Numbered from the stretch's first letter, positions 1 through 6,239 are shown. The stretch is DNA of 7,007 bases from an uncultured Clostridia bacterium (GCA_947625075.1 CANQMY010000056.1:1-7007); one strand, 5' to 3'. Program-made: numbers and translations. The notes: a model not told the origin generated them from the letters alone.

Positions 1-3
1 CAT

Positions 4-79
4 CGCGGGGTGGAGCAGTTGGCAGCTCGCAGGGCTCATAACCCTGAGGTCGAAGGTTCGAGTCCTTCCCCCGCAACCA
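4..79 (+). tRNA. Initiator tRNA-fMet (anticodon CAT), CCA encoded
   Basis: A complete cloverleaf can be drawn. The acceptor arm is 4-10 with 69-75, the D arm 13-16 with 25-28, the anticodon arm 30-34 with 42-46, and the T arm 52-56 with 64-68 around the loop TTCGAGT. The anticodon CAT is at 37-39. Two features mark it as the bacterial initiator rather than elongator Met: the first acceptor position is an unpaired C4/A75, and the anticodon stem has three consecutive G-C pairs (32-34 with 42-44). The discriminator A is at 76 and CCA (77-79) is encoded. It carries formyl-methionine to the ribosomal P site at start codons. Only three bases precede it, so its promoter is outside the window. No other tRNA follows before the terminator at 149-178. 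Confidence 0.97.
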
Positions 80-111
80 TTTTTGAACGTTTTTAGACAC
101 ATTATATAGAA

Positions 112-200
112 TGATACAAAGTATCACACAATATCACGAAGTATTGATATTACTGCTTTATAGGGCAGTAATTTTTTTATGCCTTTATCACAGAATATCA
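112..200. repeat. Cluster of six TATCA/TGATA motifs flanking the terminator
   Basis: TATCA occurs at 122-126, 132-136, 186-190 and 196-200, and its complement TGATA at 112-116 and 145-149. Two copies form longer direct repeats: TATCACACAATATCA (122-136) and TATCACAGAATATCA (186-200) match at 14 of 15 positions. Within each direct repeat the two TATCA units are spaced exactly 10 bp apart, one helical turn. There is also a perfect inverted repeat TGATAC-AAA-GTATCA (112-126) and another, ATATCA/TGATAT (131-136, 145-150). The arrangement suggests protein-binding sites, for example integrase arm sites or an operator, but no cognate protein is visible. The right-hand repeat overlaps the stop codon of the orphan protein tail. 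Confidence 0.5.
149..178 (+). terminator. Intrinsic terminator after tRNA-fMet
   Basis: Perfect 8-bp stem ATTACTGC (149-156) / GCAGTAAT (165-172) with an 8-nt loop, running into seven T residues (172-178). It is oriented to stop + strand transcription, so it most likely ends the tRNA-fMet transcript about 70 nt past the CCA. Read on the minus strand, the stem is followed by ATATCAATAC with no T-run, so it should not terminate transcription coming from comEA. Confidence 0.85.
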
Positions 201-371
201 TAAAATAGTATGGACGTTGACTTCAATTTGCCTTCTTGCTGACTCGTTTAATTTTATTAGTCTTTCACTTTGTGTTACCCCTGTATAAGCATATTTCTTT
301 TGTTCTTCTGTTACGTTTTCTTTCTCTACTATTTGCTTTATTAAAAATTCTAATTTATCTATACCGTTATT
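198..371 (-). pseudogene. Start-less C-terminal fragment of an unrecognised protein
   Basis: The minus strand from 371 to the TGA at 198-200 is open for 57 codons and reads like real protein: a charged, probably helical stretch beginning NGIDKLEFLIKQIVEKENVT and ending RRQIEVNVHTIL. It contains no ATG, GTG or TTG, and an in-frame TAA lies immediately upstream inside comEA. As it stands it cannot be a whole gene, and looks like the tail of a gene whose front was lost. Its first codons overlap the end of comEA in a different frame, and comEA itself ends naturally in a complete helix-hairpin-helix domain, so this is not a comEA frameshift. The family is not recognised. The position beside a tRNA and a repeat cluster would fit a mobile-element remnant, but that is inference. 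A chance open frame remains possible. Confidence 0.4.
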
Positions 372-1087
372 TTATCTTTTATATTATTAAATTTGCTTTC
401 TCCTATTCCAGATACATTCTTTAAATCTTCTATTGTTTTAAATTTTCCATTTTGTTCTCTATAATCAATTATTTTTTGTGCTGTACTATCTCCTATACCA
501 GGTAATGTTTTAAGTTTTTCTAGATTTGCTGTATTTATATTTACCATAACTTGTTTTTCATCCTCTTTATCTTGTGATGGTGATGAAATAATTATTCCAT
601 CACCGGGTCCATCTGTTATATATTTTATTTCATCATCTTCTTTATTTTCTCCTATTTTAGAAGTTTCTGTTATACTAGGAACATATATTTGAACGCCATC
701 TTCTATAATATATGCTAGATTTATTTTGCTTAAATCCGCTTCTTCTGTTTTTCCTCCAGATGCATTTATGGCATCTATTATTCTTGCTCCTTCTTCTAAT
801 GTGACTACTCCTGGAGAGTTTACTTCTCCAATAACATGAACTGTAACTGTTTTTTTCTTTTCTAGTATTCCAATTTTACTATCTTCCGTATTATCCTCAT
901 TTATTTCATTTGTTTCTAAATCATTCTCTAATTTTTCTTCATTTATTATAATACTATCATCTTCTACATAAAAAAATTTATATGCAAATATAAAAAGTAG
1001 TATAATTATAAAAAAAGCGCAAATAAATACTATTATCTTTTGTTTATTAGTTAGTTTTTTTAATTTTTCAGATAAATTTTCAAACAT
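359..1087 (-). CDS. comEA: ComEA-type competence DNA-binding protein (SLBB + helix-hairpin-helix)
   Basis: A membrane-anchored DNA receptor of 242 aa. In order: a lysine-rich N-terminus, one membrane segment (about residues 18-39), an acidic linker, a soluble-ligand-binding beta-grasp (SLBB) domain at about 80-137 with the typical VHVIGEVNSPGV opening, a second acidic linker, and a C-terminal helix-hairpin-helix domain (about 182-242). The last begins VNINTAN and carries two hairpins, LPGIG (195-199) and VSGIG (225-229). This order is diagnostic for ComEA, which binds double-stranded DNA outside the membrane during transformation. It is somewhat longer than B. subtilis ComEA because of the acidic linkers. 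The ATG at 1087 is preceded by GAAAGGAA (1093-1100) at good spacing. comEC, the usual partner, is not next to it: downstream come only the broken protein tail and the convergent tRNA. No terminator facing this gene is evident. A role outside competence is possible in an organism not known to transform. Confidence 0.92.
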   Translation of the reverse strand: MFENLSEKLKKLTNKQKIIVFICAFFIIILLFIFAYKFFYVEDDSIIINEEKLENDLETNEINEDNTEDSKIGILEKKKTVTVHVIGEVNSPGVVTLEEGARIIDAINASGGKTEEADLSKINLAYIIEDGVQIYVPSITETSKIGENKEDDEIKYITDGPGDGIIISSPSQDKEDEKQVMVNINTANLEKLKTLPGIGDSTAQKIIDYREQNGKFKTIEDLKNVSGIGESKFNNIKDKITV

Positions 1088-1117
1088 TTTAATTCCTTTC
1101 TATAAGTACAATTAAGC

Positions 1118-1130
1118 AACAAATTTTGTT
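1118..1130. promoter_or_regulatory. Small palindrome at the predicted comEA transcription start
   Basis: AACAAA-T-TTTGTT is a perfect inverted repeat with 6-bp arms around one base. It covers roughly the first transcribed bases if the TATAAT at 1138-1143 is the comEA -10 box. An operator at this position could block initiation. The arms are simple A/T-rich sequence, so chance is a real alternative. Confidence 0.25.
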
Positions 1131-1137
1131 AAAGATA

Positions 1138-1143
1138 ATTATA
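1138..1143 (-). promoter_or_regulatory. Candidate -10 box for comEA
   Basis: The minus strand reads TATAAT, a perfect sigma-A -10 hexamer, about 50 nt upstream of the comEA ATG. No convincing -35 box sits 16-18 nt further upstream, where the sequence is only A/T-rich. In a background this A+T-rich a lone TATAAT can arise by chance, so support is moderate. The predicted start, near 1131, coincides with a small palindrome at 1118-1130. Confidence 0.45.
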
Positions 1144-1153
1144 CTTAATTTAC

Positions 1154-1182
1154 TTGATTTATTAATAAAAAATTGTTATTAT
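1154..1182 (+). promoter_or_regulatory. Sigma-A-type promoter of the carboxypeptidase gene
   Basis: TTGATT (1154-1159) and TATTAT (1177-1182) are separated by exactly 17 nt. Each hexamer is close to the TTGACA/TATAAT consensus. Transcription would begin near 1189, giving a short leader of about 23 nt before the TTG start at 1212. It lies back to back with the comEA -10 box in the same 124-nt gap. Confidence 0.65.
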
Positions 1183-1197
1183 TTAATAATAAAATTT

Positions 1198-1203
1198 AAG
1201 GAG
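1198..1203 (+). promoter_or_regulatory. Ribosome binding site that fixes the TTG start of the carboxypeptidase
   Basis: AAGGAG lies 8 nt before TTG at 1212. The first in-frame ATG lies far downstream, past the signal peptide (Met53). A start there would delete the export signal, so this Shine-Dalgarno site decides the start in favour of TTG. Confidence 0.8.
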
Positions 1204-1211
1204 CTTTAGAA

Positions 1212-2546
1212 TTGAATACTAAAAATAAAACTATATATAAATTAATTACAATAATTATTATTTTATTTCTATTTTTTAGTAATAAAATTGTTTTTTCGGC
1301 TGAAGAAAATAAAGAACTTTCTATAAATGATTCTAATTTAGAAATATATGCCGAAAGCTGTATTCTTATGGATGAAGATTCTGGTAAGATTCTTTACAAT
1401 AAAAATGGTAATCAAAAAATGTATCCTGCAAGTACAACAAAAATTATTACTGGACTTTTAGTTTTAGATAATTGTACATTAACCGACATGGTTAATGTAA
1501 GTTATTATGCAGTAAATAGTGTTCCTACAACTTATACTACAATTCATCTTGTTCCAGGAGAAAGTTTAAGTATAAAAGACTTACTTTATGTCTTAATGAT
1601 TGGTTCTGCTAATGATGCTGCATTTGTACTTGCGGAATATATTGCAAACGGCGGAAATAATTATCTAATTGATTCTTCTAATGAAGCAAAAATAAAATTT
1701 AATGAGAGTATAGCAAAATTTTCAGACCTAATGAATAAAAAGGCAAAAGAAATTGGTTGTACGTCTACAAACTTTGTAAATCCTAACGGAATTCATAATG
1801 AAAATCATTATACAACAGCTTATGATTTGGCGTTAATTGGATGTTATGCTTATAAAAATTTAGATTTAATGTCAATAGTAGACGAAATGTCATATTCATT
1901 ACCTAATACAGAACTTTACACAGAAAATATAAGAACTTGTAGATGTACAAATTCACTTTTATATAATAATAATGAGTACTATAATCCTTATGTTAATGGT
2001 ATGAAAACTGGATATACAGATCCTGCTGGATATTGCATTGTAGTTAGTGCTAAAAAAGATGATGTTAATTTAATTGCTGTAGTTCTAAATTCAAAAGTTG
2101 CAAGTTATACTCAGACTGATGACAATAAAAATACTTCAAGAGAAGCAGATTGTTTAAGATTATTAAACTATGGATTTGAAAACTTTTCATATATAAACTT
2201 AATTTCTAGTGGTGACGTTGCAACTAGTTTTAACATTATAAATTCTAATGCAAATCCTAAATCTTTAGATTTAGTTGTTAAAGATGATATTAAAGCTTTA
2301 GTTAAAAAAGGAGAAGTTTTAGATATTACTCCTAATATAAAGATATCAAAATTTTTAGCTCCAATAGGAAAAGGTGAAAAAGTTGGAACTATTACTTATA
2401 AATATAATGGAAAAATATATTCTTCTGATTTAATTTCATCAAAAGATGTATATTCAAACAATTATACAAATTTTATTTTAATATTATTTGTTATATTTAT
2501 ATTTTTATTACTTATAGTAATTTTAGTTAATAGAAAAAAGAAATAG
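1212..2546 (+). CDS. D-Ala-D-Ala carboxypeptidase (penicillin-binding protein, peptidase S11, DacA/DacF type)
   Basis: An exported serine peptidase of 444 aa that removes the terminal D-alanine from peptidoglycan stem peptides and so limits cross-linking. The TTG start is supported by AAGGAG at 1198. A signal peptide covers about residues 1-30 (hydrophobic core LITIIIILFLFF, ending near FSA). All three S11 catalytic motifs are present: S74-T-T-K77 (nucleophile Ser74), S132-A-N134, and K265-T-G267 in GMKTGYTDPAGYC. A beta-rich C-terminal domain follows (about 320-415). The protein ends in a hydrophobic segment (about 421-439) plus RKKK, which should anchor it in the membrane, as is usual for class C PBPs of Bacillota. 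The order of motifs, spacing and length fit the family, and nothing is missing. It has its own promoter and terminator, so it is probably monocistronic. Whether it serves vegetative growth (DacA-like) or sporulation (DacF-like) cannot be told from sequence. Confidence 0.95.
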   Translation: MNTKNKTIYKLITIIIILFLFFSNKIVFSAEENKELSINDSNLEIYAESCILMDEDSGKILYNKNGNQKMYPASTTKIITGLLVLDNCTLTDMVNVSYYAVNSVPTTYTTIHLVPGESLSIKDLLYVLMIGSANDAAFVLAEYIANGGNNYLIDSSNEAKIKFNESIAKFSDLMNKKAKEIGCTSTNFVNPNGIHNENHYTTAYDLALIGCYAYKNLDLMSIVDEMSYSLPNTELYTENIRTCRCTNSLLYNNNEYYNPYVNGMKTGYTDPAGYCIVVSAKKDDVNLIAVVLNSKVASYTQTDDNKNTSREADCLRLLNYGFENFSYINLISSGDVATSFNIINSNANPKSLDLVVKDDIKALVKKGEVLDITPNIKISKFLAPIGKGEKVGTITYKYNGKIYSSDLISSKDVYSNNYTNFILILFVIFIFLLLIVILVNRKKK

Positions 2547-2586
2547 TGGTACAATTTTTTATAAATTGCCCCACTATTTTATTTTT
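2541..2586. terminator. Bidirectional terminator between convergent carboxypeptidase and LCP genes
   Basis: A 9-bp outer stem AAATAGTGG (2541-2549) / CCACTATTT (2571-2579) continues, past a 2x2 internal loop, into a 6-bp inner stem CAATTT (2552-2557) / AAATTG (2563-2568). On the + strand it runs into TTTT-A-TTTTT (2577-2586). On the minus strand it runs into TTTC-TTTTTT. It can therefore stop both genes. The + strand stem contains the TAG stop codon (2544-2546) of the carboxypeptidase. On the minus side the LCP stop codon begins just before the hairpin. Confidence 0.85.
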
Positions 2587-3914
2587 AATAATCTTGCCCA
2601 ATTATTATTGTAAAATCAACACCATTTGTGTCTTCTCCATTTTCTATTTTTCCTGTTCCAAGAAGTGATTTTATTGCATTTTCGTTTTCTTTTGCTAATC
2701 CTTTTCTATTAATTATAACTGTAGTTCTAGCTACATTACTAGCTTGTCCTTTTTTTAATACATTATATCCTTGACTTTGTAGTTGATTAATTGCTGATGC
2801 AAATTTCCCTGTCTTACTTGTTATTCCTGTTCCATTAAGTATCTCTATTTTTATTTCTGAATTTGCTTTAGGTTTAATAGATTCATTTACAACTGTTTCT
2901 ATATCAGTTTCATTTCCTATTCCATTTTCAATATTTTCTTCTGGGTCTTTCAAAAACAATTCATTTACAACTTCTTTAGATTTAGCTTCATCTGCTAAAA
3001 AGAAAGATAATTCATTTAGATATTTTGGTGTACCAGGTAGTTGTTCTGTTCTTAAATTATCTGAATTAAATTCAAATAATGCAGGTATATATTTTTTTAT
3101 TATATCCCATGATAAATTTGTTTCAACTTCTTCTTTTGCTATCGTTAATAATTGATTTATTTTTGTAAGATTACTTGGTTTCATTAATTGATTTAGTACT
3201 ACTTTTATAAATTCTCTTTGTGTTTTCATCCTTCCTAAATCATTGTCTCCATATTCTGTTGAATATGATGTACCATTGTTATTATGTCTAAATCTTACAA
3301 CCCATTCTGCTTGTTGTCCATTTAATAATTGATATCCTGGCTCTAAATGTATATATAAGTCTTGTGAAGAATCATCATAATCCATTTTTATTGGAACATC
3401 GAAGTATACTCCACCTATTGCATCTACTAAATCTCTTAATGCTTTTGTATCAACAGTTATGTAATATTTAACATTAAGTCCTGTTAATTTATTTACTGCA
3501 TCTAATGTTTCTTTTGGTGCTATTTGATATCTACTATTTATTTTATCCCAAGCAGAAGCATTATCTTTACTATCCCCTACAAAGCTATCTCTTGGTATTG
3601 AAAGCATTGATGCCTGCTGAGTTTTTGGACTATATTTTACAACCATTATTGTATCTGTTAAGTTTAAACTTTTACCTAGGCATAAAACATAAATATCGTC
3701 TAATTTATCAATATCGTCTTTGTTGCCTCCAACAATTGTTGTAACTATTCCTGCCATTCCTCCGTCCATTTTGCACAACTCTTATTCCAAAATAAGCTAT
3801 AAATCCTATTAATACAATTAAAATTACTAAAAATATTTTTTTTATAATTTTATGTTTTTTATTTTTTGATTTTCTTTTTTTATTATCAGATTTTGAATTC
3901 ATTTGTTTCTCCAA
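2585..3914 (-). pseudogene. LytR-CpsA-Psr (LCP) family glycopolymer transferase, broken by a one-base frameshift
   Basis: LCP proteins move teichoic acids or other anionic glycopolymers from a lipid carrier to peptidoglycan on the outer face of the membrane. The N-terminus, with a Lys/Arg-rich tail and one membrane segment (about residues 27-43), lies in one frame (3914 to about 3765). The LCP domain lies in the next frame (3763 to 2585). The + strand G at 3764 (C on the coding strand) looks inserted: without it the junction reads N-G-G-G-M-A, which resembles family members, and one 442-aa protein results. In that numbering the catalytic-site residues are in place: D87 (DTIM), R108-D109 (IPRD), R207 and R209 (VRFRH), D225 and R228 (DLGR). 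A LytR_C domain fills about 352-442. Two starts are plausible: TTG at 3914 (AGGAG 9 nt upstream) and ATG at 3902 (GGAG 6 nt upstream). As given, the membrane anchor and catalytic domain are not joined. A sequencing error, a true mutation, or phase variation would each explain it. Confidence 0.88.
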
Positions 3915-3943
3915 TTTTTTGCACTCCTATCTTATTGGTTACT

Positions 3944-3972
3944 AGTATAACAAAAACTTTTTAAAATGGCAA
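3944..3972 (-). promoter_or_regulatory. Sigma-A-type promoter of the LCP gene
   Basis: On the minus strand TTGCCA (3972-3967) and TATACT (3949-3944) are separated by exactly 17 nt, each close to consensus. Transcription would begin near 3937, about 23-35 nt before the two candidate start codons. It lies just past the cvpA stop codon, so the LCP gene can be transcribed alone. No clear terminator separates it from cvpA, so read-through is also possible. Confidence 0.7.
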
Positions 3973-3979
3973 TAATTAT

Positions 3980-4630
3980 TTAAAGATTCTTAATTTTATT
4001 CATTATTATATTGTTATCATACATCATTTTTCCCACAAAAGAATTATTTATCTGTTCTAATATTTTCGTATTTTCTAATATTGGTGAAATTGTTGATATA
4101 ACAGCGAATGCAAAATATACTAATATTATTCCTTCTACCGCTCCAACTATTGCTCCACCTAAATGATCTATTTGCTTTAATATTGGCAATTTATTTATTA
4201 TTTTTGATAAAATTTTTACTAACAAAAGGATTGCTCTTGCAATTATAAAAATTCCCAAAAATGAAACTATATTAATTATTTCTAATGATAATTGTGTTGC
4301 AACATTTTCTATAGCAATATCTTTTGCTTCATTTGCATTTTTTGCTTGTTCATTTATATAATTTTTCATTCCTTTTGGTAAGATTGAGTTTTCATCCACT
4401 TTAAACTCATCTTCACTCATTGGTATATTCTGTTTTATTACTTCTTTTACATTGTTTCCAATTGGTGTTTTTTCTATAAAATAATTTCCAACAGGTTTAT
4501 ATAACAATAATGCTACTACTAAAGCTATTATTAGTGAAAAAAAGTTTACTAAACAAACTGTTAGTCCTTTATGTCTTCCAAGTATAATTGAAAGTATAAT
4601 AATTACTAAAATTATTAAATCAACTATCAT
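3980..4630 (-). CDS. cvpA: CvpA family integral membrane protein
   Basis: A 216-aa membrane protein with four hydrophobic segments (about 2-18, 22-44, 115-142, 157-184). A hydrophilic, partly acidic loop (about 45-114) separates the two pairs. Characteristic CvpA features are the opening MIVDLIILVIIILSIILGRHKG, with the conserved G-x-x-K-G turn after the first segment, and LGGAIVGAVEGIILVYFAFAV in the last. The founding member is E. coli CvpA, needed for colicin V production. The molecular function in Bacillota is not established, and an envelope role is assumed. The ATG at 4630 is preceded by a strong AGGGAGG site. The gene starts 21 nt after the DUF5711 stop codon, so the two are almost certainly one transcript. 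Nothing is truncated. Confidence 0.88.
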   Translation of the reverse strand: MIVDLIILVIIILSIILGRHKGLTVCLVNFFSLIIALVVALLLYKPVGNYFIEKTPIGNNVKEVIKQNIPMSEDEFKVDENSILPKGMKNYINEQAKNANEAKDIAIENVATQLSLEIINIVSFLGIFIIARAILLLVKILSKIINKLPILKQIDHLGGAIVGAVEGIILVYFAFAVISTISPILENTKILEQINNSFVGKMMYDNNIIMNKIKNL

Positions 4631-4651
4631 ATTTTGCCTCCCTTATTAAAT

Positions 4652-5839
4652 TTACAAACTAATTATTTCTATCTTTCCCTTATAAATTATAGCAGCAATA
4701 TTATCTCCTAATTTAATATCTTTTATATTCTGAATTGATGTAAATTTCTTTATTTGCCATCCACTTGTATTTACAAATTCAACTTCATTTCCTAGTCCTA
4801 CTGCTATTATATCATTATTACAATATAAATTTTTAATTGCACTTTTTAATTTATATGTGTTAATTTTTTTATTTTCTATATTATAAATATTTAATTCATA
4901 TTCTGTATTTAAAAAATTTTTTTCATCGCTTTCCTTGATAAGGCAAAAATATCCATTTAAATTAATATCTGCAAAATTAATTTTATCTTTTATTTTTAAA
5001 ATTTCTTCATCATTTCCTTCTTGAAAAATATGTATACTGTTATCACAATATGTAACTAATTTGTTATTTTTATACTTTATTTTTAAGATTAATGTATCTG
5101 AATTTGTTGTATATGTATAAATAATTGACTGGTTTGGTTCATTTTTTGCTTTTTCTATAGAAATAGTTTTCACATTTGATTCTACTACTGTTCCAGATGT
5201 TTTTATTTCAACAAAACTTAAATATTTATTATCATCTGAAATTGCTATATCAGTTGCAATCGTTGTTGATAAAAATGTTCTAAATTCTTCATTTCCATTT
5301 ATATTATATAAAATAATTATAGATTTATAAGTTGTTCCTGAAAGTACAACGCATACTGCACCATTTTTGTTTACTGTTATTTGAGAAATATCTCCTTCTA
5401 ATTCTTTATGCCATTCTATAGTATCATTATATATTAAATATAAATTTTGGCCTCCTTCATCTGCTAATAATAGATATTTACCATTTGAAAAAAATTTTGG
5501 AGAATTAATTACCACATCTATTGTATTTACTACATCTGCTGATTGATTATATATTGTAAGTTTTCCATTTGCTACTGTTGCTACATAATTGCTATATGCA
5601 TATATCGATATGTTTTCACTTTCTTCTATTTCTATTTTTGGTAAATTTTCTTCACCTATATCTTTCCTAAAAACATATTTATTCATCCATAACTTTACTG
5701 TTCCATTTCCTAAATAAAGACCCACTACAACTATTAATGCAATTATAATTAAACAAATTACTCCTATTATTAAGTTCCTTTTCACTTTTTTACTTATGAA
5801 AAATCTTCTTTTTCTTTGCTTTTTATTTGTATTTTCCAT
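4652..5839 (-). CDS. DUF5711 family membrane-anchored protein, beta-propeller-like
   Basis: 395 aa. A very basic N-terminus (KKQRKRRFFISKKVKR) is followed by one membrane segment (about 23-43), leaving a large extracytoplasmic domain. That domain is built of short beta-strand repeats such as GKLTIYNQSADVV, GKYLLLADEGGQNLYLIYND, NKYLSFVEI and NSIHIFQEG, a pattern expected of a WD40- or PQQ-like propeller. Overall layout matches DUF5711, a family of unknown function common in Clostridia. No catalytic motif is visible, and a scaffold or sensor role is only a guess. The ATG at 5839 has AGGA 9 nt upstream. It is the first gene of a likely operon with cvpA and has its own promoter at 5888-5916. The family assignment rests on recognition rather than on a search. 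Confidence 0.78.
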   Translation of the reverse strand: MENTNKKQRKRRFFISKKVKRNLIIGVICLIIIALIVVVGLYLGNGTVKLWMNKYVFRKDIGEENLPKIEIEESENISIYAYSNYVATVANGKLTIYNQSADVVNTIDVVINSPKFFSNGKYLLLADEGGQNLYLIYNDTIEWHKELEGDISQITVNKNGAVCVVLSGTTYKSIIILYNINGNEEFRTFLSTTIATDIAISDDNKYLSFVEIKTSGTVVESNVKTISIEKAKNEPNQSIIYTYTTNSDTLILKIKYKNNKLVTYCDNSIHIFQEGNDEEILKIKDKINFADINLNGYFCLIKESDEKNFLNTEYELNIYNIENKKINTYKLKSAIKNLYCNNDIIAVGLGNEVEFVNTSGWQIKKFTSIQNIKDIKLGDNIAAIIYKGKIEIISL

Positions 5840-5887
5840 ACATTTTCCTATTTACTAATATTTTATATTTTTAATATAATTTATTCT

Positions 5888-5916
5888 ATTTTATAATACT
5901 TTAATTCTGTTTTCAA
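5888..5916 (-). promoter_or_regulatory. Probable promoter of the DUF5711-cvpA operon
   Basis: On the minus strand TTGAAA (5916-5911) and TAAAAT (5893-5888) are 17 nt apart, each one mismatch from consensus. Transcription would begin near 5881, about 42 nt before the ATG. The surrounding sequence is almost pure A/T, which lowers the weight of such matches. Confidence 0.5.
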
Positions 5917-5947
5917 TAATTTTTTATTAATTATTACAAAACATTAA

Positions 5948-5974
5948 GACTTAAGAAATTATACTCCTTAAGTC
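5948..5974. other. 8-bp hairpin upstream of the DUF5711 promoter
   Basis: GACTTAAG (5948-5955) and CTTAAGTC (5967-5974) pair perfectly around an 11-nt loop. On the minus strand the stem is followed by TTAATGTTTTG, a weak T-rich tail, so it could be a backup terminator for transcripts from the GldG side. On the + strand the first T-run begins several bases beyond the stem. An operator reading is also possible. Confidence 0.4.
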
Positions 5975-6031
5975 CTATTTACTTTTTTATATTTTTTTCT
6001 ACATTTTACCTTAATTAAAATATAAAATAAG

Positions 6032-6127
6032 AGTCATATTATTAATAATATGGAAAATAAAAATTCTATAAAATTTTCTAATTAAAATACTTGGGATTAA
6101 ATAGAAATAAAAATTAATAATATGACT
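6032..6127. repeat. Long inverted repeat with 15-bp perfect arms and an internal palindrome
   Basis: AGTCATATTATTAAT (6032-6046) is the exact reverse complement of 6113-6127, with 66 nt between. The pairing can be extended loosely outward, and TTACC (6006-6010) and GGTAA (6153-6157) could be outer ends of a roughly 152-bp imperfect inverted repeat. The left arm overlaps a perfect 18-bp palindrome, CATATTATTAATAATATG (6035-6052), so it can fold on itself or pair with the distant right arm, but not both. This could be a small non-coding RNA, a MITE-like element, or chance in A/T-rich DNA. Chance is least likely for the GTCAT-containing 15-bp arms. Confidence 0.55.
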
Positions 6128-6193
6128 TTAAATTAAAATATATAAATAAAAGGGTAAGTTTATTATATGTTAATTTATACCAAAAGTCAAGAA

Positions 6194-6234
6194 AAATCGT
6201 ATGCCAAAATTCTACATTTTTCGACATACGATTT
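6194..6234. terminator. Terminator after the GldG-like gene, possibly bidirectional
   Basis: Perfect 10-bp stem AAATCGTATG (6194-6203) / CATACGATTT (6225-6234), with a further AAAAT/ATTTT pairing inside the loop (6206-6210, 6216-6220). On the minus strand it begins 5 nt after the stop codon of the GldG-like gene and runs into TTCTT, so it should end that transcript. On the + strand the T-tail (ATTTTTTATTTATTTTTTC) is stronger, so it could also stop a transcript arising from the inverted-repeat region. Confidence 0.75.
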
Positions 6235-6239
6235 ATTTT

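Larger units (their letters stand above)
5840..6239. other. 400-nt A+T-rich intergenic region without a gene
   Basis: Neither strand holds a convincing reading frame. From the DUF5711 side it contains the operon promoter (5888-5916), a hairpin (5948-5974), a long inverted repeat (6032-6127) and the terminator of the GldG-like gene (6194-6234). It is unusually long compared with the other gaps in this window (about 20-125 nt), so the inverted-repeat portion may be an insertion or an unannotated RNA. Confidence 0.7.

Noticed and set aside
359..371. comEA itself frameshifted into the downstream open frame
   Set aside because: ComEA already ends with a complete helix-hairpin-helix domain at the usual point, so the downstream frame is not its missing end.
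236..424. Plus-strand open frame rich in Leu/Phe, looking like a small membrane protein
   Set aside because: It is antisense to the orphan protein tail and the comEA end, has no ribosome binding site, and its hydrophobicity follows from complementing an A-rich coding strand.
3505..3744. Plus-strand 79-codon frame
   Set aside because: It lies entirely antisense to the well-supported LCP coding sequence and shows no family features.
3708..3778. Two separate genes: a small basic membrane protein and a soluble LCP protein starting TTG at 3778
   Set aside because: The TTG has no good ribosome binding site, the small frame ends in meaningless Arg-rich residues after the junction, and removing one base restores a normal single LCP protein.
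5915..5935. AATAATT/AATTATT inverted repeat near the DUF5711 promoter
   Set aside because: Only A and T are involved, with 7-bp arms; such pairs are expected by chance in this composition.
6220..6226. TTCGACA, matching a Spo0A box (TGTCGAA on the minus strand)
   Set aside because: It sits inside a terminator hairpin downstream of a gene rather than in a promoter, so a chance match is more likely.
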